NCBI GenBank assembly: GCA_964555055.1
Contig: CAZKQW010000005.1
Location: 62,001-126,000 of the forward strand
Reading direction: 5' to 3'
DNA length: 64,000 bases
Source of the DNA: GCA-016699445 sp964555055
Lineage (GTDB): Bacteria; UBA10199; JACPAL01; GCA-016699445
In this document: positions 18,770 through 27,077 of the stretch, piece by piece
Position numbering within the stretch: position 1 is the stretch's first letter
Layout: every line of letters starts with the position of its first letter
Notes under the pieces: generated by a model
The model's input: only the letters and a program-made list of their open reading frames with translations
What the model was told of the DNA's origin: nothing
Database searches by the model: none
Program-made: the position numbers and the translations under genes

Positions 18770-19702
18770 ATGTTAACCACCGTCGAATCCATGAGTTTCA
18801 CCTGGGGTCATCTAGTGGATATTACCTTTAAGGGCGAATGTCCTCCATGGGCCAATCCCCCTCGGGACAATTTCCTTTATGCCGGCGATGTAGAAGCCTT
18901 CCTAGAGACGATCTCCGGAGCCATCGAGCAGTCTCCTAAAGCTATTCTATTAAGAAAGGCCGATGATGCCCGCAACTTCTGCTGTGGAGGCGACTTCGCT
19001 TACTTAAGAAAATGCCTTCTAACGGAAGCCCCTGAAGATCGGGACATCGAAGGGGCGATGACTTACCTTCGGAGCCTCTACTCGTTATGCCAACAGATCG
19101 CCCTTTCCAAGGTCCCTATTATCACCCTCCTTCAGGGGGAAGCCATCGGTCTTGGCGCCGAGATCGCCTGTGCAAGCTCTCATATCCTCGTGACGCCGGG
19201 TGCGACGATGTCGGTTCCACAAATCCTCATGGGACTGATGATGTTATCCATCCCGCGACTCATCAAAAAAGTAGGTCCAGGCTTAGCTTTCTTGATTCAA
19301 GTCAGTACACCCCCTGACCGTCCCCTCACCTCATCCCAAATGCTTTCTTTAGGTTTAGCGGAACCCATAGTCCATAATGTGGAGGAGGTTTATCGAACGA
19401 TTCCCGCTATTCTCAAGCAGAGCAGAGCCCTTCCCACGGATAACAGTGGGAACATGGCTTCTTTTTTAGATAAATCAAAGACGCGAGAAGCGCTGATCGC
19501 TGGGATTCAGCCTGAAAAAAGTTTCCCCTGGCTGGATATTCTTCGGGAAAATTTGGGAAAAATTCGCAATCGGGATGCGTTAAAAAAGCTCCATCAGGTC
19601 TTAACCGAAGGCCAATTCGATGATTTCGAAGAGACTATGAGAGGACTTTTAAAACATCCCGATGTCTTAGGCGTTTTTCGGAAAGCAGCTGAAAAAAGTT
19701 AG
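18770..19702 (+). CDS. Crotonase-fold protein (enoyl-CoA hydratase/isomerase family)
   Basis: A 310-residue protein. The crotonase fold is seen in AILLRKADDARNFCCGGDFAYL (first oxyanion-hole strand and loop, usually FSAGxDL) and VPIITLLQGEAIGLGAEIACASSHILV (second oxyanion hole and the conserved GGG-like turn). Next comes ATMSVPQILMGLM in place of the usual FGxPE block. Its C-terminal extension resembles 3-hydroxyisobutyryl-CoA hydrolase-type members more than hydratases. The Glu pair of classic hydratases is not obvious, so the reaction is uncertain. GAGAGAGG precedes the ATG. The stop overlaps the convergent iron-sulfur gene by four bases. Confidence 0.75.
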   Translation: MLTTVESMSFTWGHLVDITFKGECPPWANPPRDNFLYAGDVEAFLETISGAIEQSPKAILLRKADDARNFCCGGDFAYLRKCLLTEAPEDRDIEGAMTYLRSLYSLCQQIALSKVPIITLLQGEAIGLGAEIACASSHILVTPGATMSVPQILMGLMMLSIPRLIKKVGPGLAFLIQVSTPPDRPLTSSQMLSLGLAEPIVHNVEEVYRTIPAILKQSRALPTDNSGNMASFLDKSKTREALIAGIQPEKSFPWLDILRENLGKIRNRDALKKLHQVLTEGQFDDFEETMRGLLKHPDVLGVFRKAAEKS

Positions 19703-20094
19703 ACCGAAAAGCTGTGTCCGCAACCGCAAGAACCGGTAGCGTTAGGATTCTTCACGGAAAACCCGGACCCGCGAAAGTCTTCCACGAAATCCACGGTCGA
19801 TCCTTGGAGGTAAGGCTGGCTGATGGGATCCAAAAGCACTTTGATATTCCCGAATTCTAAAACCTGATCGTCTTCCCGAAGGTCGTCGAAGGTAAAGCCG
19901 TACTCAAAACCGGAACACCCGCCGCCTTGCACATAAATGCGGAGGTGCTTGCCCTCGGCCTCTTTATTACCCGTTGAAAAGGCTAAGACCTTCTTGATGG
20001 CGTTTTCAGTCAGTTGAAGGGTCCCTTTTTCCCCTTCAGTGGTAGGAGCGGCGGTAGGGGCCGGGGCTTCGTGATGATGTTCGGTATTTTCCAT
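19699..20094 (-). CDS. erpA: Iron-sulfur cluster insertion protein (IscA/ErpA/HesB family)
   Basis: A 131-residue A-type carrier. The fold begins at LQLTENAIKKVLAF and contains the three conserved cysteines, one in GGGCSGFEYGF and two in the C-terminal GSCGCG, which deliver Fe-S clusters to target proteins. An N-terminal tail of about 25 residues (His cluster EHHHEAPAP, then Pro/Thr/Ala-rich) is longer than in typical family members. Choosing among ErpA, IscA and SufA is not possible from sequence alone; no isc or suf operon is in the window. Confidence 0.88.
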   Translation of the reverse strand: MENTEHHHEAPAPTAAPTTEGEKGTLQLTENAIKKVLAFSTGNKEAEGKHLRIYVQGGGCSGFEYGFTFDDLREDDQVLEFGNIKVLLDPISQPYLQGSTVDFVEDFRGSGFSVKNPNATGSCGCGHSFSV

Positions 20095-20227
20095 AAAAAC
20101 TCCTCACTTAACTTCACTATGGGTTGTCGTCTAGAACGTGTCAAGAGCCCTTCTTGATGGAACCCTTCTTTTTTCCCTTCCTTTCGCGTGCCCGTCTATC
20201 CTAAGCGAAATCGGAAAGGAGAACGTC

Positions 20228-20542
20228 ATGAAAAACAAGTTTGTGTCGTACGCCTTCATCGCGGCCACTCTGATGGCTGTCACCTTCACCGCGCTTCCCA
20301 AAGCGTATGCCGGATTCGAAATCGAGGTCCGGTATGGTCATGGGTATCCCTCTTCGCCTCATTCCCATGACCACGGCTACCGTCATCGCCATCATGCCCA
20401 TGGCCGATGGGCACACGGGAATCGCTGGGAGAGTCGTGAATACGCCTACCGGGTCACCCCGGCATATGAAGTGGGAGGCTACCATACGGGACGTCACCAT
20501 GGACATGGACGTGGTCACCATTACCATGGTTGCCGTCGTTAA
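20228..20542 (+). CDS. Small secreted histidine-rich protein
   Basis: A 104-residue protein starting at the ATG preceded by AAAGGAGA. A signal peptide (MKNKFVSYAFIAATLMAVTF, cut after AYA near residue 27) is followed by a mature region with about a quarter histidine, arranged in HxH and HGHGR-type runs, plus Gly, Arg and Tyr. Such composition suggests binding of nickel, copper or zinc in the periplasm, but no family is recognised. A strong terminator follows, so it is a single-gene unit. An inverted repeat AAGTAAT/ATTACTT spans its stop codon. Confidence 0.72.
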   Translation: MKNKFVSYAFIAATLMAVTFTALPKAYAGFEIEVRYGHGYPSSPHSHDHGYRHRHHAHGRWAHGNRWESREYAYRVTPAYEVGGYHTGRHHGHGRGHHYHGCRR

Positions 20543-20570
20543 GTAATCGAATTACTTAGATGTATTCAAC

Positions 20571-20597
20571 GGGGAGGCTCAAAGCCTCCCCGTTTTT
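20571..20597 (+). terminator. Intrinsic terminator of the His-rich gene
   Basis: Stem GGGGAGGCT / AGCCTCCCC with a CAA loop, followed by GTTTTTTAT. Confidence 0.92.
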
Positions 20598-20662
20598 TAT
20601 TTCCAGAACCTCTTAAAAATTTATGCTTGAATACTTTTCGTATGGCACATTCGGAGCCATAT

Positions 20663-21274
20663 TTATAAGGCCACTTTTCTCAAAGCGGAGTCGTGAAAAC
20701 GAGAGAGAGTGAGGAGTCCTATGACCGCTCCGATGAGGGCCAAGAACATGTCGCTTTGGGTATCCCATATGTAACCTTGGGTTCCTAAAAAAGCCTCGGC
20801 GCCCTCTCCCGTACCGATGGCGACCCACCATTCCACCAGCTCATAGAAAGCGCTGACCGCTAGGCAAATGCTGACAACGATGAAAAAAAGCCATTTCCCC
20901 CGCTTGAGAGGAGACGTCCGCAAGAGGATTTCGCGGGCGGCAATGGCCGGAATGAATCCCTGAGCGAAATGCCCCAGTTTGTCGTAATGATTGCGGCCCA
21001 AATGAAAAATCTGGTCGATCCAGTCGAAAAGCGGCACTTTCGCGTATGTGTAGTGCCCTCCCACGAACAAAATACAGGAATGGATCACGAACAGTACATA
21101 CACGAGACGCGTCATCGAAAATTTTCGATAGGTGGCCGCCAGCGCCATGAGACCTACTAAAGAAGGAACAACCTCCAAAAACCAGGTGAAGCGGTCCAGA
21201 GGACCGTATGCCGACCAGAGGAAGACGGAGAGATAAACGATCCCGAGTGTTATGAAAAAGGTTTTACGATTCAT
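20663..21274 (-). CDS. DUF2238 (YjdF-like) inner-membrane protein
   Basis: A 203-residue protein with about six hydrophobic segments. It carries the family hallmark stretch YDKLGHFAQGFIPAIAAREIL (here quoted in part: DKLGHFAQGF), the helix FYELVEWW and the segment GYIWDTQSDMFLALIGA, which together place conserved His, Glu and Asp near the membrane surface. The family is widespread and its function unknown. It is encoded alone, next to tRNA-Arg on the same strand. Confidence 0.85.
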   Translation of the reverse strand: MNRKTFFITLGIVYLSVFLWSAYGPLDRFTWFLEVVPSLVGLMALAATYRKFSMTRLVYVLFVIHSCILFVGGHYTYAKVPLFDWIDQIFHLGRNHYDKLGHFAQGFIPAIAAREILLRTSPLKRGKWLFFIVVSICLAVSAFYELVEWWVAIGTGEGAEAFLGTQGYIWDTQSDMFLALIGAVIGLLTLSRFHDSALRKVAL

Positions 21275-21312
21275 GTACCCACAAGGATGCGCGCAAAAAG
21301 ATATGATGAATA

Positions 21313-21386
21313 TGCGCCCGACAGGATTCGAACCTGTGACCTTCGGTTTCGTAGACCGACGTTCTAATCCACTGAACTACGGGCGC
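21313..21386 (-). tRNA. tRNA-Arg (anticodon ACG)
   Basis: Cloverleaf: acceptor GCGCCCG / CGGGCGC, D-arm with TTCAGTGGATTAGAA, anticodon stem TCGGT/ACCGA with loop CTACGAA (anticodon ACG, expected to be edited to ICG), T-arm ACAGG TTCGAATCCTGT. Discriminator A; CCA not encoded. Confidence 0.96.
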
Positions 21387-21411
21387 TAGAACAAACCTTC
21401 GTCGCCCACTG

Positions 21412-21453
21412 CCAGCCAAAGGCTGGTCCGCCTCTGGCGGAAACTACGGGCGC
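21412..21453. repeat. Tandem REP-like hairpins and duplicated tRNA-Arg 5' end
   Basis: Two perfect six-base-pair hairpins with three-base loops stand back to back: CCAGCC-AAA-GGCTGG (21412-21426) and TCCGCC-TCT-GGCGGA (21427-21441). They run into AACTACGGGCGC (21442-21453), an exact copy of the first 12 bases of the tRNA-Arg just upstream (read on the minus strand). Palindromic units like these are typical of REP-type dispersed elements; the tRNA fragment suggests a partial duplication or a recombination scar. Confidence 0.65.
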
Positions 21454-21657
21454 GTCCGGATTAAGAGTCGACGGCCTAAAACGAGATCCGGATGAGGTCA
21501 AAATAAAACTTCGGATTTAAAAACCCTCAAAAGCGATGACTGGTCAAAAATAAGACCATTCAACCTATACCCGTTCTTCTCTGATTTTCGAAACGCTCCT
21601 TTCTCGATAATATCCAATGGATCCACTTTGTATACTTCTAGTTGAAATGGATTTATA

Positions 21658-21674
21658 ATATATTTAAAATATAT
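21658..21674 (+). promoter_or_regulatory. Candidate operator of the BrnTA pair
   Basis: A perfect inverted repeat ATATATTT-A-AAATATAT ends eight bases before the brnT start. Toxin-antitoxin operons of this kind are repressed by the antitoxin, so this is a plausible BrnA binding site (inference). Confidence 0.5.
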
Positions 21675-21681
21675 CTAAGAT

Positions 21682-22005
21682 ATGGATATCAAATTTTCCG
21701 GGTTCGACTGGGACGGCGGAAATAACGAAAAGAATGTGCGGAAGCATGGGATCACCTGCCCGGAAGCGGAAGCCGTCTTACAGTCCTCATTTCTCGCTTA
21801 TCTCGACACCCGACATTCGACGGATACGGAAAAACGTTATGTGGCGTTCGGAGAGACCGGAGATAAAAGATTATTCCTCTCATTCACCTTAAGGAACGAA
21901 AAAGCGCGTATCATTAGCGCCCGCCCGATGAGCCGCAAGGAAAGGAAATGGTATGAAGAACAAAAAAAAGCCGCCGGTAAAAACACCCTCCCAAGCCCTC
22001 CATAA
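21682..22005 (+). CDS. brnT: BrnT-family toxin (ribonuclease)
   Basis: A 107-residue protein beginning MDIKFSGFDWDGGNNEKNVRKHGI, the family pattern FEWDxxKNxxNxxKHGI with an inserted GGN. It continues with PEAEAVL, the strand RYVAFGETGDKRLFLSFTLRNEKARIISARPMSRKER, and a charged tail. BrnT (DUF497) folds like RelE and cuts RNA. The protein is slightly longer than average (~95) because of its Lys-rich tail. It overlaps the antitoxin by 53 bases. Confidence 0.88.
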   Translation: MDIKFSGFDWDGGNNEKNVRKHGITCPEAEAVLQSSFLAYLDTRHSTDTEKRYVAFGETGDKRLFLSFTLRNEKARIISARPMSRKERKWYEEQKKAAGKNTLPSPP

Positions 22006-22246
22006 AGAAGACGAAACGGCCATCGCCTCATTTTGGGACGCGCACGACGCCACGGAAACTTTGGATCTATCGCCGCAACATCGCGTGGAGATGATTTACA
22101 CGCCCCCCGTCCAGTCCATCTCCCTCAGGCTCCCCGTTCCTCTTTTGACCCAAATCAAAAGGGTCGCCGGCAGCATGGATATCGCCTATCAGGCCTTGAT
22201 CAAAGTCTGGCTTTCCGAAAAGGCCAAGGAACTGAAGATCGCCTGA
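21953..22246 (+). CDS. brnA: BrnA-type antitoxin (CopG/RHH DNA-binding)
   Basis: A 97-residue protein with a basic N-terminus (MKNKKKPPVKTPSQAL). The central HDATETLDLSP segment is of the sort that wraps the toxin, and a C-terminal ribbon-helix-helix follows: SISLRLPVPLLTQIKRVAGSMD, then YQALIKVWLSEKAKELK. The context (directly after brnT, overlapping) and the fold support a type II antitoxin that also represses its own operon. Confidence 0.85.
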   Translation: MKNKKKPPVKTPSQALHKEDETAIASFWDAHDATETLDLSPQHRVEMIYTPPVQSISLRLPVPLLTQIKRVAGSMDIAYQALIKVWLSEKAKELKIA

Positions 22247-22269
22247 CTTCATGTCTTTTCATCGATGCT

Positions 22270-24813
22270 CTAAATTATTCCAGGACTTCCACGGGCCTGA
22301 TTCATGACCGGAGAGGATTGATTGGGCAATCTACGGACGTGCTCGTAAATGGCCCTTTCCCGGGCTTGCAGCCATTGGGCGCGGCTTCGAAAGACCATGG
22401 GGCCATAGGAGACACTTTCCGAATACCGGTCGGGATAACCCCGGAGAAGTAGGGCCAGCGGATGCGAGGGTTCTAAATGAATCTCGTCGCCGATGTCCAT
22501 CTGGTCCAAAATGCCGACCATCCTGTAGATCTCATCCTCATAAGTCTGGTTCCAACGGCTTCGGGGATCCTGAACTGTCGCGCTTATCACCTCTGAGATC
22601 AAATGAACTTGATAGAGGGAGCTGGGATCCGATTCCCTCAAATTAAAAAGACCCAGAAGATCGTGTCGGGCCTCTCTTAGGACGCTCTCACTCTTTTCTT
22701 CGTCGGTTCGTATGGCACGGGCGATATTATTTTTAGTGCGTCGCCAAGAATCCGCTGAAAAAGTCATGGCTCGACGCTCGGACTCAGGAATCCCTAAGTA
22801 ACGATTCACAATCCGCGCAAGCGGATGTCCGGCATCGTAAGTTTCCGATATTTCCCCTTCTTGCAAGCGATCCAAAGATTCGAATAAGCGCCTTAAATTT
22901 TCCGTACCCTCTCGATCCGTTGGGGGAATTTTAAATAAAAACCTATGGATCAAGGTTTGTTCGATTTGACGCTCTCTTAATTCTCGCCTCTCCGTTTCGT
23001 AGGTATTCTGCGGTTGCGGGAGAGGTTCGTAGGGTTGAAAAAGGAACCTCTCCGCCTGCCAAGAGGACCATTCAGGATGTGCGGCATGCTCTTGTAAATT
23101 TTCGATGGGCAAGCCCAGCCTTTGATTGGCTCTTCGCACGTAGTCTAAATCCCTTTGGCGGTAATAAGCCAAAACAGAATCCGGCGAAGACAATGTATTT
23201 GAAATCTCATAACCCGCTTTCGCTCCCCTTAAATAGGCCAATCTCTCGTCCCGACCCAGGTGAGCAGCCTCCGTTCGCCCGTAATAAGTGCGGCTCCAAT
23301 CAATATGGGAGAGTTCGTGCGTCACCAGATATTCAAAAACGGCAGGTGACGTGATCTCCTCGCCTTTGAGAAGGATCGTCCCCATCAGCGGCGCGATCGT
23401 TCCCGCTGCATGATCGTAGGGAAACAAAGCGGCCGGAAGAATAACGATGCGTCGCGCTTGTTTTCTAAGGACATCGGCCATAAGCGCGTCCCCGAGATGG
23501 GAAACACCTGAAAATCGAACCTGCCGCACGTCGACGTCGATCGTTTCTCCTGACCAGGCTCGCTCCAGAATATCCCCCACATCGACGCTCGGTTGGCATG
23601 AAGGGTTGATTTCTCGATCGACTTCATCGCGGATTCGATCCAATTCTTGTAAAGTCGCCCAAGGCCCCCCAAACTCTTGGCTATGAAAAACGGTTTGATA
23701 CCAAAAGCTCTGATGCCGCCTGGCTTCGGCATCGAATCGGATCTCCGGCCTAGTGAAACGCAGTTCACGATACGCTTCACGGAATTGATCCAACAGCCGG
23801 TGTCGAACCTCATTCCTTTCAAGTGGAGAAACAGAAGGGGAAAGGCTTAAAAGATCCATTTTCAATTTTGCTTCAGCTTCGGAATATCCTTGTCTCATGA
23901 AAAGGGACGCACGAGTTTGCCTTAGCGCTTGATCAGCCTCGATTCCCCTTAAACCCAGCGCACATACTACGGCCACGTGTTCTCTTTCGCAGGCTTGTTG
24001 GGTGACAAGATCGGCAGTGGAAGACGCCGTTTCTTCTATCGATGTCAAACGGTCGAGTAAGTAATGGGTAGTTTTTTGCTTTAACTCATCCACCCGAGGG
24101 CTCAAGCTCGAGATCCTGGAAATATCGTGCCAACGCTTTAATGTGGTTTCGGAGGAAGCGATGGAAGACGTCCTATCGGAGTTGAAGAGACTCAGAATTG
24201 AAGTCGCGATTCCGTAGGAAACCATCCTTCTCGTAACATTTTCGGGTACTTCCGGAGCGGGATTATGAAGATCGTCGATATATTCCCCTTGGAGCTCCTG
24301 TGCGGCGTCGCTTTCAGACAGCGAGCTCACCATTTCACGATGCCGGGGCGTCAAATCATCCTGGTCCATCAACATTAAAGCTTCTAACGTGGGGGTTTTA
24401 ATCCGATTTAGAAAAGCGCGGTCGTTCCGCGACATATCGGTGAGTAAAGCGAACCAGTAGCGCAACTCCCTATGGGCCAAAGCATCGGACACCACCATGC
24501 CTTCGGGCCCTCTCCGATAGGCCTGCCTGAAGAGAATCGTAACCCTCGACTCGATCTCCCGCATCGGCAGAGAGCGTAGCCTCGATCTCAGATCGTATTC
24601 CCGTCGCTGAAAACTGAACACATCCTGTTGAGAACAAGCTGCCAACGCCTCAAACCGCCGTCCATCTTCAGACCTGAAAATATCGGGGGATATGCGGGTA
24701 TTACTAATGACGCGTATTTCCTCAGAAACGTCGTCCACCGACTCTGAACGAGGGTTCTCGTTCGGGAGGGAATCAACAGGACATGTCCGGGCACTTGAGA
24801 TCGAATCCACCAT
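22270..24813 (-). CDS. Large protein with gluzincin-type zinc site (paralog A)
   Basis: An 847-residue protein of no family I recognise. It has no signal peptide or membrane segment and is rich in Arg, Glu and Leu helices. HELSH lies at residues 499-503 and a Glu at 523 (in GRDERL), the HExxH-X19-E spacing of thermolysin-like gluzincins, so it may be a cytoplasmic zinc peptidase. Its neighbour at 24859-27006 is a full-length paralog: both share SPDIFR near residue 42 and the motif at the same residue number. The C-terminal third holds a ~100-residue unit (LDRLQEGEIS ... HPLARI ... SWRR) around residue 646, repeated near 771 (LDQMDIGDEIH ... HPLALL). The paralog has one copy only. Substrate unknown. 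Confidence 0.7.
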   Translation of the reverse strand: MVDSISSARTCPVDSLPNENPRSESVDDVSEEIRVISNTRISPDIFRSEDGRRFEALAACSQQDVFSFQRREYDLRSRLRSLPMREIESRVTILFRQAYRRGPEGMVVSDALAHRELRYWFALLTDMSRNDRAFLNRIKTPTLEALMLMDQDDLTPRHREMVSSLSESDAAQELQGEYIDDLHNPAPEVPENVTRRMVSYGIATSILSLFNSDRTSSIASSETTLKRWHDISRISSLSPRVDELKQKTTHYLLDRLTSIEETASSTADLVTQQACEREHVAVVCALGLRGIEADQALRQTRASLFMRQGYSEAEAKLKMDLLSLSPSVSPLERNEVRHRLLDQFREAYRELRFTRPEIRFDAEARRHQSFWYQTVFHSQEFGGPWATLQELDRIRDEVDREINPSCQPSVDVGDILERAWSGETIDVDVRQVRFSGVSHLGDALMADVLRKQARRIVILPAALFPYDHAAGTIAPLMGTILLKGEEITSPAVFEYLVTHELSHIDWSRTYYGRTEAAHLGRDERLAYLRGAKAGYEISNTLSSPDSVLAYYRQRDLDYVRRANQRLGLPIENLQEHAAHPEWSSWQAERFLFQPYEPLPQPQNTYETERRELRERQIEQTLIHRFLFKIPPTDREGTENLRRLFESLDRLQEGEISETYDAGHPLARIVNRYLGIPESERRAMTFSADSWRRTKNNIARAIRTDEEKSESVLREARHDLLGLFNLRESDPSSLYQVHLISEVISATVQDPRSRWNQTYEDEIYRMVGILDQMDIGDEIHLEPSHPLALLLRGYPDRYSESVSYGPMVFRSRAQWLQARERAIYEHVRRLPNQSSPVMNQARGSPGII

Positions 24814-24858
24814 ATAGGTTTCCCGATTATCGACCCTCTCGACGAAAAGTTGCTTTTC

Positions 24859-27006
24859 TCACTTGCTAACGAGGCCATGCATAAGGAACGCGCTCAGCTC
24901 TATCACGTTTCTATTCACCATCATCCGAATCGCCGTCTGGCGACAGAATCGCCTCCAGCTCTCCCCGGTAAAAGTGATGGTGACTTCATGAGCGTTCAAA
25001 CAACCCAGGGATATCCAGATCTGAAACAATGGGCTCGAAGCGGTGAAAGTCCGGGAAATCTCTTCAGGCCGTAAACGGTTTAAAGCCGTTAACTCCCTTT
25101 CGACTTCATTCCTCTCCGAAGGAGAGTCCGCTTTTTCCCTATAATGCGACAGGACGTGAGACATCCAAACAGATTCGTGTTCGGGAGATACTAAGCCCTG
25201 CAGCTCTCTATAAGCCACTCCAAGGATCTGCCCGGGGGCCAGATTAAATCTGAAGAACTCATGGTCGTTAATATTTGAAAGCGGCAGGATCTCATGGGGG
25301 TCTCGACTGGGGTCAGATAAATAATTCTGTATCGCACGGATAATCGTACCATCCGTGTTTAAATAAGACTCCATAGCATCATCATTAGGGTGAGGCATTT
25401 GAACGAGAACTTCACGTCCTGATTGTCGCGCCCTTGTTTCATCCAAGGCATTGTCCATTGCCATCGGCGTCCCGATGTAGCGTTGTGACCATTCGATGTG
25501 GGATAGTTCATGCGCCATCAAATACTGAAGTTCTTGTGGAGAACGGATACCATCGGATGCGATGAAGATCACATGCATGCCGCTTATGGAGCCGGCCCAA
25601 GCCCCATGACGATTCATGACGCTACGAGGGAGAAGAAAAACCCAGTCCACATCCGCTCGCACCGCATCCGCCAGTCCACGATGACGGTGAAGAAGCGCCG
25701 AATCCAAAAAGGTCAATTGACCCGGTCTAAAGTATGAGACGTTGGATTGACGCATCCTATCTTCTAGGTTTTCCCATGAAAGATCATGGCATGAATCCGC
25801 AGCATAATGATTCGCTGTTTCTTGAAATAGATCCCTAACTTCTTGTGGGCTCACTATACCCGTGCCGACATAACCCTCTACCAAGACCCTTTGATAAACC
25901 CCAAGCTGATCCAACGCCGGGACCAGCTCGGAGACGTGCCGCGTCGCCTCCCAAAAAGACCGGTACACCTCTGTAAGCTCGGCGAGAAGCTCTCGTCTTA
26001 CCATGGCCCTTCCCAAGCAAGAAACGGGCAGATGATTCAGTCTCCCGTATAATTGGCTCTTGGGAGTGTTACGAAAAGGCATGGGTAAATTCCTCAAAGA
26101 GCTCGAGGGGGCCGTCGGATCTAATCCTCTCTCCGCCATGATAAGATCGATCGCGAAAATTTCCGCAGCCAGGCTGTGACGCGTTCCCGAAGATTCAGAA
26201 ACCGGTAAAAGACTCCGAAGATCGCCTAGACGCTCCGTTAACATGTCATTGGATAGACGACGAGCCGCGCTCCAGCGGTCTTCGACGCCTGCGGAGCGCG
26301 CTAGCTCTCTCGCATCAGTCGGCACTAAGAGGCTTGGATCCCAGAGACGGACCGCTTCCTGAAAAAGAAGACGGGATCTGGAGGAGGAGCTTTCGGAGGG
26401 ATCACTCACGTCAGACCGAGCCCATTGGACATACCGATCCCAATAACGTTGCATGACGGGATTACCGGTCCCATTCCCCAAACTCCTGGGTTCTTTGTAA
26501 AGTCTCCACAAGGTCTCTCGATCTTCAGGAAGCAAATTCGGATCGGCGATGGAATGCAAAATCGAAACACGCGGATCTCGAACACGCGTTAAAAAATCAG
26601 GATCCCTTCTGACCGCTGCGTTGAAGGCTGTGGTCCACATTTCTAAAGTACGGACAGCACCTTCATCCGCGGGCACCATCCTATCTCCCTCATGCCGGTA
26701 CGCTTGGGATAAGAGGCTTTCCATTTGGCGAGCGATTTCAGCGGTGGAAAGACGGCTGATACGTTCCAGAAGGGAGGCTTGATGTTCCTTAAAAAAATTC
26801 ACGAGCGAGGCCGGGCAAGCCGATAGAGACTCGAAACGACGCTCCTCCTCCACCCGGAAGATATCGGGAGATAGGCCGGTCCGGCCCAACTGTTGGATCT
26901 CGTCTGAAACTTCATCAACCGCAGCGCCTCCACCCATCGAGACACCTTGTGCCCAATGACGCACACGACAGGTTCTTTCGGATGTTAAAGGACGGACCAT
27001 AGCCAT
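24859..27006 (-). CDS. Large protein with gluzincin-type zinc site (paralog B)
   Basis: A 715-residue paralog of the downstream 847-residue protein, on the same strand with a 45-base gap. HELSHIEW starts at residue 499 and the third-ligand Glu lies in ALDETRA at 523, again HExxH-X19-E. The N-terminal region (SPDIFRVEEERRFESLSAC) and the single C-terminal unit (LNRLRPEEIS ... SSPLFQI ... SWRR, from about residue 641) align with paralog A without large gaps, which supports the ATG at 27006. No signal peptide is seen. Both paralogs have GTCGATAAT shortly before the start. I infer an active metallopeptidase; the role is unknown. The gene is divergent from the next one by about 70 bases. Confidence 0.7.
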   Translation of the reverse strand: MAMVRPLTSERTCRVRHWAQGVSMGGGAAVDEVSDEIQQLGRTGLSPDIFRVEEERRFESLSACPASLVNFFKEHQASLLERISRLSTAEIARQMESLLSQAYRHEGDRMVPADEGAVRTLEMWTTAFNAAVRRDPDFLTRVRDPRVSILHSIADPNLLPEDRETLWRLYKEPRSLGNGTGNPVMQRYWDRYVQWARSDVSDPSESSSSRSRLLFQEAVRLWDPSLLVPTDARELARSAGVEDRWSAARRLSNDMLTERLGDLRSLLPVSESSGTRHSLAAEIFAIDLIMAERGLDPTAPSSSLRNLPMPFRNTPKSQLYGRLNHLPVSCLGRAMVRRELLAELTEVYRSFWEATRHVSELVPALDQLGVYQRVLVEGYVGTGIVSPQEVRDLFQETANHYAADSCHDLSWENLEDRMRQSNVSYFRPGQLTFLDSALLHRHRGLADAVRADVDWVFLLPRSVMNRHGAWAGSISGMHVIFIASDGIRSPQELQYLMAHELSHIEWSQRYIGTPMAMDNALDETRARQSGREVLVQMPHPNDDAMESYLNTDGTIIRAIQNYLSDPSRDPHEILPLSNINDHEFFRFNLAPGQILGVAYRELQGLVSPEHESVWMSHVLSHYREKADSPSERNEVERELTALNRLRPEEISRTFTASSPLFQIWISLGCLNAHEVTITFTGESWRRFCRQTAIRMMVNRNVIELSAFLMHGLVSK

Positions 27007-27077
27007 CGTATTATCGACTCGAGTTGGGAGGAAGTTTCGCCTTTCGAAGGGCCTTTTTTTTTGCTACCTTTCCCGCC

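Noticed and set aside
21387..22246. CRISPR array or integrase-bearing island at tRNA-Arg
   Set aside because: The hairpins are not regularly repeated with spacers, and no integrase or transposase gene is present anywhere in the window.
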